Assembly (NCBI RefSeq): GCF_003143555.1
Contig: NZ_CP029347.1
Location: forward strand, 1,302,001-1,366,000
Length of the DNA: 64,000 bases
Direction: 5' to 3'
Origin: Saliniradius amylolyticus
GTDB taxonomy: Bacteria > Pseudomonadota > Gammaproteobacteria > Enterobacterales > Alteromonadaceae
Shown here: positions 25,922-33,903 of the stretch, in pieces
Position numbering within the stretch: the first letter of the stretch is position 1
How the letters are laid out: every line of letters starts with the position of its first letter
Notes under the pieces: model-generated
Told to the model about the DNA's origin: nothing
The model's database searches: none
Seen by the model: the letters and a program-made list of their open reading frames with translations, nothing else
Position numbers and translations under genes: made by a program

Positions 25922-26119
25922 ATGTTGCCAGAGAAGCGATCGACGCCTGACACATGCCGGTGTGGTGGCAAGCCCAAAGGCCCGGAAAAATTGCACGTAG
26001 GGCGGGATCGCTGGTTGATTGAGTGTACAGTCAGTCGCTGTTATGCCCGTAATATCGGGCAGGGTAGAGCCGATGTGGTTCAAGGCTGGAATCGGCTCAG
26101 CAGCAGTTTTTATCGGTAA
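25922..26119 (+). CDS. Small cysteine-containing protein, possible zinc-ribbon
   Basis: A 65-residue ORF whose product has CRCGG near the N-terminus and IECTVSRCYAR in the middle, then a DVVQGWNRL segment. The Cys-x-Cys / Cys-x4-Cys arrangement followed by a Trp-Asn-Arg stretch recalls the small zinc-binding Lar-type restriction-alleviation proteins, whose helix ends in A-W-N-R, but spacing differs and I do not assign it. The Shine-Dalgarno is weak. It lies between ansA and uvrY, in a gap too long for a simple promoter region. Confidence 0.5.
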   Translation: MLPEKRSTPDTCRCGGKPKGPEKLHVGRDRWLIECTVSRCYARNIGQGRADVVQGWNRLSSSFYR

Positions 26120-26178
26120 TAAACAGTAGCACCTTTGGTGGGACATAGAGGGCTCTCAAATTACTCAGGAGCTTCCCC

Positions 26179-26820
26179 TTGATTAACATTTTTTTAGTGG
26201 ATGACCACGATATTGTTCGCTTTGGCATTCGCTCACTGCTGGATAAAGAAAAAGACATTAAAGTGGTGGGTGAGGCCGACAACGGCGAAGATGCGGTAAA
26301 ACAATGTAGGGCATTAGAACCGGATATGGTGTTGATGGACCTGGATATGCCAGGGTTGGGTGGTATGGAGGCCACAAAACGCATTCTGCACCATTGCCCG
26401 GATACCCGAGTGCTTTTCTTGTCTATGCACAAGGATAATGCCTTGCCTGCCAAAGTGATGGAAACCGGTGCGTGGGGGTATATCACCAAGGACGCCGGGC
26501 CTCAGCAGATGTTGCAGGCCATTTTCAAAGTTCATTCAGGCCAGAAATTTCTGACGCCCGAAATGGCGCAGCAAATTGCCATTAGTCGCTGTGGCGGTGA
26601 CAGCCAGAATCCCTTTGAAAAGCTCTCCCAGAGAGAGATGGAGATTATGCTGATGCTGACGCGGGGCGAGCGGGTGCTGGATATTGCTGCTAAGTTCAAT
26701 GTCACGCCCAAAACCGTGAATACTCACAGATACCGGATGTTTGATAAGTTAGGGGTCTCCGGCGATGTGGAACTGACCCGGCTGGCCATCAAACACAACG
26801 TGATCAGCTCCGATATTTAA
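26179..26820 (+). CDS. uvrY: Response regulator UvrY/GacA
   Basis: A 213-residue NarL/LuxR-type response regulator. The receiver has FLVDDHDIVR at the start and phospho-acceptor Asp in MVLMDLDMPG; the C-terminal helix-turn-helix reads KLSQREMEIMLMLTRGERVLDIAAKFNVTPKTVNTHRYRMFDKLG. In gammaproteobacteria BarA-UvrY activates small RNAs that titrate CsrA. A TTG start at 26179 is used, eight bases after CAGGAGC, and gives the usual MINIFLVDDH opening. It is followed directly by uvrC, the gene order seen in E. coli and Pseudomonas. Confidence 0.92.
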   Translation: MINIFLVDDHDIVRFGIRSLLDKEKDIKVVGEADNGEDAVKQCRALEPDMVLMDLDMPGLGGMEATKRILHHCPDTRVLFLSMHKDNALPAKVMETGAWGYITKDAGPQQMLQAIFKVHSGQKFLTPEMAQQIAISRCGGDSQNPFEKLSQREMEIMLMLTRGERVLDIAAKFNVTPKTVNTHRYRMFDKLGVSGDVELTRLAIKHNVISSDI

Positions 26821-28646
26821 TGAGCCAAACCTCTGCCTTTAACCACAAGGCTTTCTTGAAACACCTGACCGAACAGCCCGGCGTGTACCGTATGTACAAC
26901 GCCGCCGGTGAGGTGATCTATGTGGGTAAGGCCAAGAACCTCAAACGGCGTGTGGCCAGTTATTTTCGTACTAACGTGGGCAGCGTTAAAACCGAGTCTC
27001 TGGTAAAACAGATTGCCGATATGGATGTAACGGTGACCCATTCGGAAGCCGAAGCCTTTATCCTCGAAAATAATTACATCAAGAAGTATAAGCCCCGGTA
27101 TAACATTCTGCTGAGGGATGATAAGTCGTACCCTTATATTGTGCTTACCGATCATCAACATCCGCGGCTCACAATGCACCGCGGCTCGCGCAAGCTCAAA
27201 GGCGAGTATTTTGGCCCTTACCCCAGTGCCTGGTCGGTCCGCGAAAGCCTGCGTACCATGCAGAAATTGTTTCCGGTACGTCAGTGTCAGGACAGTTACT
27301 ATCAGGCCCGCACCCGGCCTTGCTTACAGTATCAGTTAAAACGCTGTGCCGGACCTTGCGTGAAGGGGCTGGTTACTGATGAAGAGTATCAGCAGCAGGT
27401 GGACCTGGCACGCAAGTTTCTGAAGGGTAAGAGCAGCGAGGTGATTGATGAGCTGGTAAACCGAATGGAAGCGGCCAGCCAAGAGTTGCGCTTTGAGGCA
27501 GCAGCACGCTATCGGGACCAGATTTCTGCCATGCGCAAGGTGCAGGAACAGCAGTGGGTCAGTGGTGATCAGCCGGAGATGGATGTGTTTGGTATCGCCT
27601 CCGCTCCCGGTCTTGCCTGTATTCAGGGCTTTTTTATTCGTGATAATAAGTTGTTGGGTAACAAAAGCTTTTTCCCAAAGGTACCGGCAGACTCCTCGCC
27701 GGAAGAGATCTTCCAGGCGTTCTTGTTGCAGTTTTACCTGGCGGGCAATAAGTCCATTCCCAAACAAATTGTGGTGCCGGTGCCTTTGCAAGAGCAGGAC
27801 ACCATCGCATCGTTGCTGGCTGAGCAGGCCGGGCACTCGGTGAGTTTTTACCGTGGCGCGCGGGACGAGCGACGCCGCTATCTGCAACTGGCGAATACCA
27901 ATGCCCAGACGGCGCTGGAGTCGCGTCAGAACAGTCAAAAGTCCGTTGTGGCGCGGTATCAGGAGCTGGAGCAGACGCTGGAGCTGGAGTCACCTGTTCA
28001 GCGTATGGAATGCTTTGACATCAGCCATACCTCCGGCCAACAGACGGTGGCTTCCTGTGTGGTATTTAATCGGGAGGGGCCGTTTAAGGCCGATTACCGA
28101 CGCTATAACATTGAGGGTATTACACCTGGCGACGACTATGCCGCCATGGCTCAGGCGTTGCGCCGCCGTTATCGCAATGTAAAGGACGACAGTAAGATTC
28201 CGGATATTTTGCTTATCGACGGCGGTAAAGGGCAGCTGGCTCAGGCCGAGGCCCAGTTTGAGGATTGGCCTCATGACAAAATGCCACTACTTATCGGTGT
28301 TGCCAAAGGCACCAGCCGAAAACCCGGCCTTGAAACTCTCATCTTGGCCGGAAATCATGCTACTATCCCGCTGCCTGCAGATTCGATAGCGTTGCATTTA
28401 ATTCAGCATATCCGCGACGAAGCCCATCGCTTTGCCATCAGCGGTCACCGGCAACGCCGGCAGAAAGCCAAAACTAAGTCCCGGCTGGAGTCTATTCCCG
28501 GAGTGGGCGCGAAGCGCCGTCAGGTGATGCTGAAGTACCTGGGCGGAATGCAGGAGGTGCTAAATGCCAGCACCAGCGAATTGGCCAAGGTGCCGGGTAT
28601 CAGTCAGGCGCTGGCCGAAGCCATTTACGAACATTTACATCAATAA
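26820..28646 (+). CDS. uvrC: UvrABC system protein C, excinuclease
   Basis: A 608-residue nucleotide excision repair nuclease that makes both incisions around a lesion. The N-terminal GIY-YIG domain (GVYRMYNAAGEVIYVGKAKNLKRRVASYF) cuts on the 3' side; a UVR coiled coil, the RNase H-like 5' nuclease (ECFDISHTSGQQTVAS and LLIDGGKGQ with catalytic Asp residues) and a terminal helix-hairpin-helix pair (IPGVGAKRRQVML, VPGISQALAEAI) follow. Length matches E. coli UvrC (610). The ATG shares a base with the uvrY stop. Confidence 0.96.
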   Translation: MSQTSAFNHKAFLKHLTEQPGVYRMYNAAGEVIYVGKAKNLKRRVASYFRTNVGSVKTESLVKQIADMDVTVTHSEAEAFILENNYIKKYKPRYNILLRDDKSYPYIVLTDHQHPRLTMHRGSRKLKGEYFGPYPSAWSVRESLRTMQKLFPVRQCQDSYYQARTRPCLQYQLKRCAGPCVKGLVTDEEYQQQVDLARKFLKGKSSEVIDELVNRMEAASQELRFEAAARYRDQISAMRKVQEQQWVSGDQPEMDVFGIASAPGLACIQGFFIRDNKLLGNKSFFPKVPADSSPEEIFQAFLLQFYLAGNKSIPKQIVVPVPLQEQDTIASLLAEQAGHSVSFYRGARDERRRYLQLANTNAQTALESRQNSQKSVVARYQELEQTLELESPVQRMECFDISHTSGQQTVASCVVFNREGPFKADYRRYNIEGITPGDDYAAMAQALRRRYRNVKDDSKIPDILLIDGGKGQLAQAEAQFEDWPHDKMPLLIGVAKGTSRKPGLETLILAGNHATIPLPADSIALHLIQHIRDEAHRFAISGHRQRRQKAKTKSRLESIPGVGAKRRQVMLKYLGGMQEVLNASTSELAKVPGISQALAEAIYEHLHQ

Positions 28647-28663
28647 TTGGAAAGCAGCGTTAC

Positions 28664-29236
28664 ATGTGGACAGTACCGAACATTCTTACCCTTCTCCGAG
28701 TGCTGCTGGTACCGGTTTTTGTCGTCGTTTATTTCCTGGATTGGCGCTGGGCCCATCAGGCCGGGGCCTTTATCTTCTGGTTTGCGGCGATCACCGATTG
28801 GTTTGATGGTTATCTGGCCCGTCGCTTGGGGCAATTTACGCCCTTTGGGGCCTTTTTGGATCCGGTAGCGGACAAGTTGATCGTAGGGGCTGCCCTGATA
28901 ATGGTGGCTCATACTTACGACAGCCTGTGGGTGACGATCCCAGCTATCTTATTAATGTCGCGAGAGCTGTTTATTTCCGCTCTCAGAGAGTGGATGGCTG
29001 AGTCAGGGCAAAAGGAGATGGTTAAGGTTTCCTTTATCGGCAAAGCCAAGACGATGGCTCAGATGCTGGCGCTTATCGGCTTGCTGTCGGAGTTGGAGAC
29101 CTTTATGGGGGTCACCATTTATTGGGTCACGCTGGGGCATATTTTGCTGTGGTTGGCGACGGCGTTATCGGTATGGTCTATGGCGATCTACCTGATGGCG
29201 GCCTGGAAGTTTTTACTGGTCAAAAGCGACGCCTAA
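28664..29236 (+). CDS. pgsA: CDP-diacylglycerol-glycerol-3-phosphate 3-phosphatidyltransferase
   Basis: A 190-residue integral membrane enzyme that makes phosphatidylglycerophosphate, the first step to phosphatidylglycerol and cardiolipin. The CDP-alcohol phosphotransferase signature D-x2-DG-x2-AR-x8-G-x3-D-x3-D is present in AAITDWFDGYLARRLGQFTPFGAFLDPVADK. About five to six hydrophobic helices. It lies 17 bp after uvrC, the common gammaproteobacterial order, followed by the Gly-Cys-Leu tRNA cluster. Confidence 0.95.
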   Translation: MWTVPNILTLLRVLLVPVFVVVYFLDWRWAHQAGAFIFWFAAITDWFDGYLARRLGQFTPFGAFLDPVADKLIVGAALIMVAHTYDSLWVTIPAILLMSRELFISALREWMAESGQKEMVKVSFIGKAKTMAQMLALIGLLSELETFMGVTIYWVTLGHILLWLATALSVWSMAIYLMAAWKFLLVKSDA

Positions 29237-29310
29237 CAACGTTTTTTGTTGGAAAATAGGCCGGTTAAGCTAAAAAAGCAGCAGTCGCAAGCAAAAGGGC
29301 ACTTTTGTGG

Positions 29311-29338
29311 TTGACAGTCCGGGCAGTGGCTGTAGAAT
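29311..29338 (+). promoter_or_regulatory. Promoter of the tRNA-Gly-Cys-Leu cluster
   Basis: A consensus -35 TTGACA (29311-29316) and a -10 TAGAAT (29333-29338) preceded by TG are spaced by 16 bp. The tRNA-Gly starts 112 bases downstream, leaving a leader to be removed by processing. The near-perfect elements fit a strong stable-RNA promoter. Confidence 0.75.
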
Positions 29339-29449
29339 TCTGCTCCACATTTCGCCCAGCGCGATATGCACAGGGAGAGGTACAGGAAGTACTTTGTAAT
29401 AGCTCAGCCCTATAGGATGACCAAAGAGCAGAAGTAACATATAAAGTTT

Positions 29450-29525
29450 GCGGGAATAGCTCAGCTGGTAGAGCACAACCTTGCCAAGGTTGGGGTCGCG
29501 AGTTCGAATCTCGTTTCCCGCTCCA
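29450..29525 (+). tRNA. tRNA-Gly (GCC)
   Basis: A 76-nt cloverleaf: acceptor GCGGGAA/TTCCCGC, D loop with AGCTGGTAGAG, anticodon loop TTGCCAA, T arm with GTTCGAATC, discriminator T and encoded CCA. It heads a three-tRNA cluster behind pgsA, the same order as the E. coli glyW-cysT-leuZ operon. Confidence 0.97.
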
Positions 29526-29539
29526 AACTTTATTCCCAA

Positions 29540-29613
29540 GGCGGGTTGGCAGAGTGGCTATGCAGCGGATTGCAAATCCGTGGACCTCGGTTCGACTCCG
29601 GGACCCGCCTCCA
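29540..29613 (+). tRNA. tRNA-Cys (GCA)
   Basis: A 74-nt cloverleaf: acceptor GGCGGGT/ACCCGCC, anticodon loop TTGCAAA, T loop GTTCGACTC and encoded TCCA end. Second member of the Gly-Cys-Leu cluster, 14 bp after tRNA-Gly. Confidence 0.97.
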
Positions 29614-29663
29614 TGCTTCTTTAAGCAGAATATCACACCCAAGTCGACAGACTTGCACCCGAT

Positions 29664-29750
29664 GCCCGGGTGGTGAAATTGGTAGACACAAGGGATTTAA
29701 AATCCCTCGAACGCAAGTTCGTGCCGGTTCAAGTCCGGCCCCGGGCACCA
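29664..29750 (+). tRNA. tRNA-Leu (TAA)
   Basis: An 87-nt class II tRNA with a long variable arm (TCGAACGCAAGTTCGT): acceptor GCCCGGG/CCCGGGC, anticodon loop TTTAAAA giving TAA, T loop GTTCAAGTC and encoded ACCA. Third member of the cluster. Its 3' end and about 85 bp of flank are duplicated further downstream. Confidence 0.97.
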
Positions 29751-29836
29751 TTTATCTCTTTGATTTTGTTCTCCACTTAAGCTGATGTTCAATTGTTTGA
29801 ATTGGTGTACCCGGACTTAAACCGACGCCGTTGGCG
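29740..29836 (+). repeat. Tandem-type direct repeat, copy 1 (tRNA-Leu tail and flank)
   Basis: Contains the last bases of tRNA-Leu (CCCGGGCACCA), then CTCCACTTAAGCTGATGT (29771-29788) and GACTTAAACCGACGCCGTTGGC (ending near 29835). The same three blocks in the same order and spacing recur in copy 2, with diverged sequence between them. Confidence 0.75.
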
Positions 29837-29950
29837 TGCGGTTCTTAATGATTCCCCGTCTGTTGGTACACAAGGCGCTATTTGTGTCTTGAGTCAACAC
29901 ATCCCTGATGCACCGCCCCCCCCAGCTCACACGTCCTGTGTTCGCGTTGC

Positions 29951-30047
29951 GCCCGGGTACCAATTATCTCAATGATTTTTTCTCCACTTAAGCTGATGTG
30001 CTGCTATTTGACTCACCGAACCCAGACTTAAACCGACGCCGTTGGCA
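29951..30047 (+). repeat. Direct repeat, copy 2, with decayed tRNA-Leu 3' end
   Basis: Starts with CCCGGGTACCA, a one-base variant of the tRNA-Leu 3' end, followed by CTCCACTTAAGCTGATGT and GACTTAAACCGACGCCGTTGGC as in copy 1, offset about 211 bp. Upstream of it the T arm is unrecognisable, so this is a tRNA remnant rather than a gene. The 110 bp between copies holds ACACAA/TTGTGT and a run of eight C, and no gene. Confidence 0.7.
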
Positions 30048-30334
30048 CAAGATACAAGCGATTAAAATTCGCGCTCCTTATTACGTTATTTTCCTTCTCT
30101 AGCCAGTGGGCGGTCTTTTGCTGCGCAGTGCATTGCCATCCAAAGGCATGTTGTTGCCGTTTGGGCGATATATTTCCACCGATAATGGCCTTGTCAAAAT
30201 ATTGTCTATCGCTGGATAGCAAGGCAGCTATGCGCTCCAGAGATGTCTCCTTCTTGGCATCTAACTTGCAGTCTCTCAGTGTTGCTCTTTGAAGCAACCA
30301 ATACCATCGATATTTATTATTGGGAGACCATTCA
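30048..30334. other. Intergenic stretch without a recognised gene
   Basis: No supported gene is seen between the second direct repeat and the small secreted peptide gene. A minus-strand open frame covers it, but it starts without a ribosome site, has no recognisable domain and runs across the repeat, so it is not annotated. Confidence 0.5.
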
Positions 30335-30508
30335 ATGATTCAATTAAAAAAAATACTTCCTGCGCTGGCAGTGATATTCGCTTTTTCTTCTTTCGCTGCA
30401 GTGATCTCTGACAGCTCGCTAACTGATCTGGAAGTAAAGGGTAGTGAACTGATTGCTTGTAGCATCTGTTTCGGAAAGGGCGGTCTTGAGCCACCGGTTT
30501 ATTCGTAA
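30335..30508 (+). CDS. Small secreted peptide with CxxC
   Basis: A 57-residue product. The first 23 residues form a Sec signal peptide (MIQLKKILPALAVIFAFSSF then AAV); the mature peptide of about 34 residues is acidic then ends with ACSICFGKGGLEPPVYS, containing one Cys-x2-Cys pair. A GGGAG site at the right distance favours real translation. I do not recognise a family; a small exported factor or an unclassified ribosomally made peptide are possibilities, but no modification or export genes are beside it. Two hairpins follow its stop codon. Confidence 0.55.
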   Translation: MIQLKKILPALAVIFAFSSFAAVISDSSLTDLEVKGSELIACSICFGKGGLEPPVYS

Positions 30509-30574
30509 CTTATCCACACTTATACGAATAGGTTGGGGTAACCTGAGAATGATCTATACATGGTTACCCAAACC
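30501..30574 (+). terminator. Two consecutive hairpins after the small peptide gene
   Basis: ATTCGTA (30501-30507) pairs with TACGAAT (30523-30529), overlapping the stop codon. Next, GGTTGGGGTAACC (30531-30543) pairs with GGTTACCCAAACC (30562-30574) with one mismatch across an 18-base loop. There is no clean T run, so simple Rho-independent termination is uncertain; RNA stabilisation is another option. Confidence 0.45.
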
Positions 30575-30644
30575 TCCTTTACTTCTCTCTCGTTAGTGTG
30601 CCAGACTTACATTCCTTTCTGAAAAATCAAGTTGATAGAATCGA

Positions 30645-31163
30645 GTGGTTGACTGGTTATCCCATTTGGCGAGAAGTATCGTATTTCTCGACATACTTGC
30701 AGTATTAATTGTTGTTGTTTTTGGTAGGGCTAATCGTCCGATCTCTATGGTATTGTTTACGATTCTCCTTCTAAGGTTGGTTGAGGGTTTTTTCCTTATA
30801 GGGATGGAGGCGATCTGGCATGTAGAGGAGTATAAGACACTCATCAGGTTTGGCTGGTATTTGGGTTATGCCCTGATTTATATGAGCTGCTTCTTTTCTA
30901 TCGTCTCCAATACGTTTAACAATGGTTTAAATAAGCTTGCTACCGTGCAATTATTGTTGGGGAGCCTGTTTTTCATGGGAACCCTGGAAGTGGCCCGCTA
31001 TGTCGACAGGTTCATAATAAAGTCTGATGCACTCGGTGTGTTTTACGCGTCATCACAGGCTATCTGCAACCTTATTGTGACCGCTTGCGCCGTGATGATC
31101 GCTGTCAAAGTGTTAGCGGGAAAACTCTATTATAAAAAAGACTTGTACGCAGATTACCTCTAA
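30645..31163 (+). CDS. Four-helix inner-membrane protein of unknown function
   Basis: A 172-residue hydrophobic protein with four to five transmembrane segments: SIVFLDILAVLIVVVFG, ISMVLFTILLLRLVEGFFLIG, FGWYLGYALIYMSCFFSIV and a final pair ending with VTACAVMIAVKVLAG. Charged loops include RYVDRF. No motif reveals a function. The start is uncertain: GTG 30645 is the most upstream option but has no clear ribosome site; ATG at residue 35 would remove the first helix. Base composition is a little AT-richer than the core genes nearby. Confidence 0.55.
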   Translation: MVDWLSHLARSIVFLDILAVLIVVVFGRANRPISMVLFTILLLRLVEGFFLIGMEAIWHVEEYKTLIRFGWYLGYALIYMSCFFSIVSNTFNNGLNKLATVQLLLGSLFFMGTLEVARYVDRFIIKSDALGVFYASSQAICNLIVTACAVMIAVKVLAGKLYYKKDLYADYL

Positions 31164-31376
31164 ACAGACGCGACTTCTGTTTCGGGCTTTAATCTAAGAT
31201 GTGGCAAGCTCTTGCTTTAATGGCAACCGGGACAATGAAGACTTTTAAGGTTGTTCGACATATACGATTCGTACGTACGGAAGCTGATTATCCCTCCACA
31301 ATTTTTGTATTCTGAGTAATCTTTCTGCGCTTTGCCGGTCAATAAAGAGTAAGTCGTTTATTGATTGAGGTGAAGT

Positions 31377-32486
31377 GTGAAGCTAATCAAGACTGTAGCC
31401 ATACTACTGGTAACTGTGCTTTCATCCGGTGCGCTGTCTGCCAAAGAGCAGGTTGCGACCTTGGCGGGGGGGTGCTTTTGGTGTGTTGAGGAGGCTTTCG
31501 AACAGCTTGAGGGCGTACGGGAAGTCGTGTCTGGGTACACGGGAGGAACGGAAGCTCACCCCACCTATCAGCAGGTCTCATCGGGCAGTACAGGCCACAC
31601 CGAAGCGGTGCAGGTTTACTACGATCCCGATGTGATTTCCTATGCAGGATTGCTGCAAAAGTTTTGGCGAATCATGGATCCCACTGATGCAGACGGGCAG
31701 TTTGTGGATCGGGGGCAGCAATACCGGCCTGAAATCTTCTATCACAATGACCTGCAGCAGCAGGTTGCTGAGGCATCGAAGCAGTGGCTACAACAGTACG
31801 GGCCTTTTGAGCAGTCCATCGTGGTGCCGGTCACCCCTTTTTCTGAATTCTATCGTGCTGAGGAATATCACCAGGACTATTATAAAAAAAATCCACTACG
31901 TTATAAGTTCTACACTTTTAACTCCGGGCGTTACGATTTTGTCGAGCGGCATTGGGGAGAGACCAGTGGTGTGGACTACCAGCGCTTCACCAATGATAAT
32001 CCGGGCGGTATGACGCAGGCCGATAGCCGCTATCAAGTGCCTGCTAAAGCTCGACTCAAAGAACAGCTGACGCCCATGCAATATAGGGTCACCCAGCAGG
32101 ATGAGACTGAGCCGCCATTTGACAACGCCTATTGGGACAATAAGGCGTCCGGTATCTATGTTGATGTGGTCAGTGGTGAGCCATTGTTTTCTTCGGCTGA
32201 TAAGTACCGTTCCGGTACTGGCTGGCCGAGCTTTACCCGGCCAATCCGACCTGATGCCGTTGTCAGACGGGAAGATAACAGTTGGTTTATCAGTCGGACC
32301 GAAATCAGAAGCCGAATTGCCGACTCTCATCTGGGGCATGTGTTCGCCGATGGTCCTGAGCCGACGGGGCTTCGCTATTGTATGAACTCTGCGGCTTTGG
32401 AGTTTATTCCGCTGTCCGTCATGAAGGAACGGGGCTATGATGACTATATCGCTGATGTCACCGGTAAGGCTGACTCACAAAACTAA
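31377..32486 (+). CDS. msrAB: Periplasmic peptide methionine sulfoxide reductase MsrA-MsrB fusion
   Basis: A 369-residue exported fusion repairing both diastereomers of oxidised methionine. A signal peptide ([22 protein letters not shown]) is followed by MsrA with catalytic GGCFWC (Cys33; Cys36 next), then MsrB with GTGWPSF, HLGHVF and the catalytic Cys in [11 protein letters not shown]. The MsrB half lacks the two Cys-x2-Cys zinc ligands of E. coli MsrB (VVSGEPLF replaces that region). Resolving cysteines would have to be elsewhere or reduction is by another route. Starts with GTG at 31377 behind a GAGG site. Confidence 0.92.
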   Translation: MKLIKTVAILLVTVLSSGALSAKEQVATLAGGCFWCVEEAFEQLEGVREVVSGYTGGTEAHPTYQQVSSGSTGHTEAVQVYYDPDVISYAGLLQKFWRIMDPTDADGQFVDRGQQYRPEIFYHNDLQQQVAEASKQWLQQYGPFEQSIVVPVTPFSEFYRAEEYHQDYYKKNPLRYKFYTFNSGRYDFVERHWGETSGVDYQRFTNDNPGGMTQADSRYQVPAKARLKEQLTPMQYRVTQQDETEPPFDNAYWDNKASGIYVDVVSGEPLFSSADKYRSGTGWPSFTRPIRPDAVVRREDNSWFISRTEIRSRIADSHLGHVFADGPEPTGLRYCMNSAALEFIPLSVMKERGYDDYIADVTGKADSQN

Positions 32487-32570
32487 AACGACAGTTAAAA
32501 GAAATATCTTTAATTTTCAATAAGTCTGACATATTCTGGAACTTGTAACCGAACCTGTTTGTAAACAGCT

Positions 32571-32765
32571 ATGAAAAATCAAAAACAAATTCAGTCAGAA
32601 ATTAAAAAGCTCAAGAAAAAGCGTGATAAAACTCAGCGGGAACTTGAAGCTCGTGAGGTCTCGGAAGGAGTAGAGGAAGAGTTTCTGGAAACCCAGCGCG
32701 CTATGATTGAAGCCCTGGACATGGAGATCGATGAGCTGTACGAGCAGCTCGAGCAAATCCACTGA
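32571..32765 (+). CDS. Small coiled-coil protein
   Basis: A 64-residue, highly charged protein predicted almost wholly as two antiparallel coiled-coil helices: SEIKKLKKKRDKTQRELEAR, then ETQRAMIEALDMEIDELYEQLEQIH. No signal peptide or membrane segment. ATG 32571 has no good Shine-Dalgarno. I do not recognise a family; the codon use is like that of its neighbours, which favours a real gene. Confidence 0.55.
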   Translation: MKNQKQIQSEIKKLKKKRDKTQRELEAREVSEGVEEEFLETQRAMIEALDMEIDELYEQLEQIH

Positions 32766-32969
32766 GTGCAGAAGTTAAAAACTGGATTACCATTTGTACT
32801 TCTCGTGGTCCCGCAATGCGGCTGGTCGGCAGGAAATGGGGTATCGTGATAACGCTGGTTATGTGCGCCGGCTTGTTGCCTCTCTCTGGGGCCCGTCGAT
32901 AAAGGCTGACACCTGTGCGTATCCTGCGATAAGCTAATCTTACCTGTAAAAGTTAGGCTACCTATACCG

Positions 32970-33695
32970 ATGAGAAAGACGCTCCTTGTCCTAGGGACAC
33001 TTTTATTGACTGCGCCGCTACACGCAAAACTGTTGTGGCAGGATTTTAGTGCGACGTACCTGTATGGCGAAAATTACCGAGTTGGTGACAGTCGCCGGGC
33101 TGTGCTGACCTTTGAGCATGCATCAGGTGCTAGTTGGGGTGATAGCTTTTTCTTTCTGGATCACTTACGTTCTCGCGATGGTGGTCGGGAAAATTACGCC
33201 GAGTGGTCACCTCGTTTAAGCGGCTGCAAGTTAGAGATTTATTGCCCTGAAAAAGGGGGGCTCATCAAGGATGTGTTGTTCGCCAATACGGTAGAAATGG
33301 CCGAGCATGCGACTCACTTTCTTCATGGCGTTGGTCTGGATTTAAATATTCCAGGGTTCCAATACTTACAGGTGAACACCTATCGACGCAATAATGACCA
33401 GGTTGAGGACAACTGGCAGTTGACCACAGTCTGGGGATATCCTTTCTCAATCGGACAACAAGCATTTTTGTTTGATGGCTTTCTGGATTGGTTTTCCAGT
33501 ACAGAAGACCAGCGTGCCAGCATGAACTGGACATCCCAGCTCAAATGGAATGCAGGCAAAGCCATGGGACTGGAAGAGCGTCTCTATCTCGGGGTTGAGT
33601 ATGTGTACTGGCGCAATAAATTCGGCATTGCCGATACACTGGGCTTTCCGACTCATGAGTCTAATGTCAATCTGTTAGTGAAATATCACTTTTAA
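32970..33695 (+). CDS. Outer-membrane channel of the Tsx/OmpK family
   Basis: A 241-residue exported beta-barrel protein. Signal peptide MRKTLLVLGTLLLTAPLHA is followed by LLWQDFSATYLYGENY, the N-terminal strand typical of nucleoside-specific channel Tsx and vibrio OmpK. Aromatic-girdled strands such as FFFLDHLRS and the final NVNLLVKYHF, ending in Phe, fit an outer-membrane barrel recognised by the BAM machine. In E. coli Tsx takes up nucleosides; substrate specificity here is not shown. Two cysteines in SGCKLEIYC may form a loop disulfide. A Rho-independent terminator follows. Confidence 0.78.
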   Translation: MRKTLLVLGTLLLTAPLHAKLLWQDFSATYLYGENYRVGDSRRAVLTFEHASGASWGDSFFFLDHLRSRDGGRENYAEWSPRLSGCKLEIYCPEKGGLIKDVLFANTVEMAEHATHFLHGVGLDLNIPGFQYLQVNTYRRNNDQVEDNWQLTTVWGYPFSIGQQAFLFDGFLDWFSSTEDQRASMNWTSQLKWNAGKAMGLEERLYLGVEYVYWRNKFGIADTLGFPTHESNVNLLVKYHF

Positions 33696-33806
33696 CAGAC
33701 TCGCGCGGAATTCATTTTTAGGGGCGTGAATGGATCGGTAACGGAGTTAGCTTCCGATAGTCTGCACGCTCAGTAAAAGAGACAGTAGACTTAGAGAGTG
33801 TTGCCC

Positions 33807-33833
33807 AAAGCCGTCATCGTTGGCGGCTTTTTT
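33807..33833 (+). terminator. Rho-independent terminator after the Tsx-like gene
   Basis: AAAGCCGTCA pairs over ten positions (one G-T wobble) with TGGCGGCTTT around a TCGT loop and runs into a T tract (TTTTTT). It separates the channel gene from the binding-protein gene. Confidence 0.85.
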
Positions 33834-33903
33834 GATCGAAATCACCTCAGTTCTGGTTGGTTTTGAGCTAATCTGATGGATAACTGGGGGATAAGGAAGA
33901 CGA

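Noticed and set aside
29951-29962. A fourth tRNA gene at the second CCCGGGTACCA
   Set aside because: Only the acceptor end is recognisable; the anticodon and T arms cannot be formed.
30028-30297. A minus-strand ORF of 89 codons between the tRNA repeats and the small peptide gene
   Set aside because: It runs through the second direct repeat, lacks a ribosome site and resembles no known protein.
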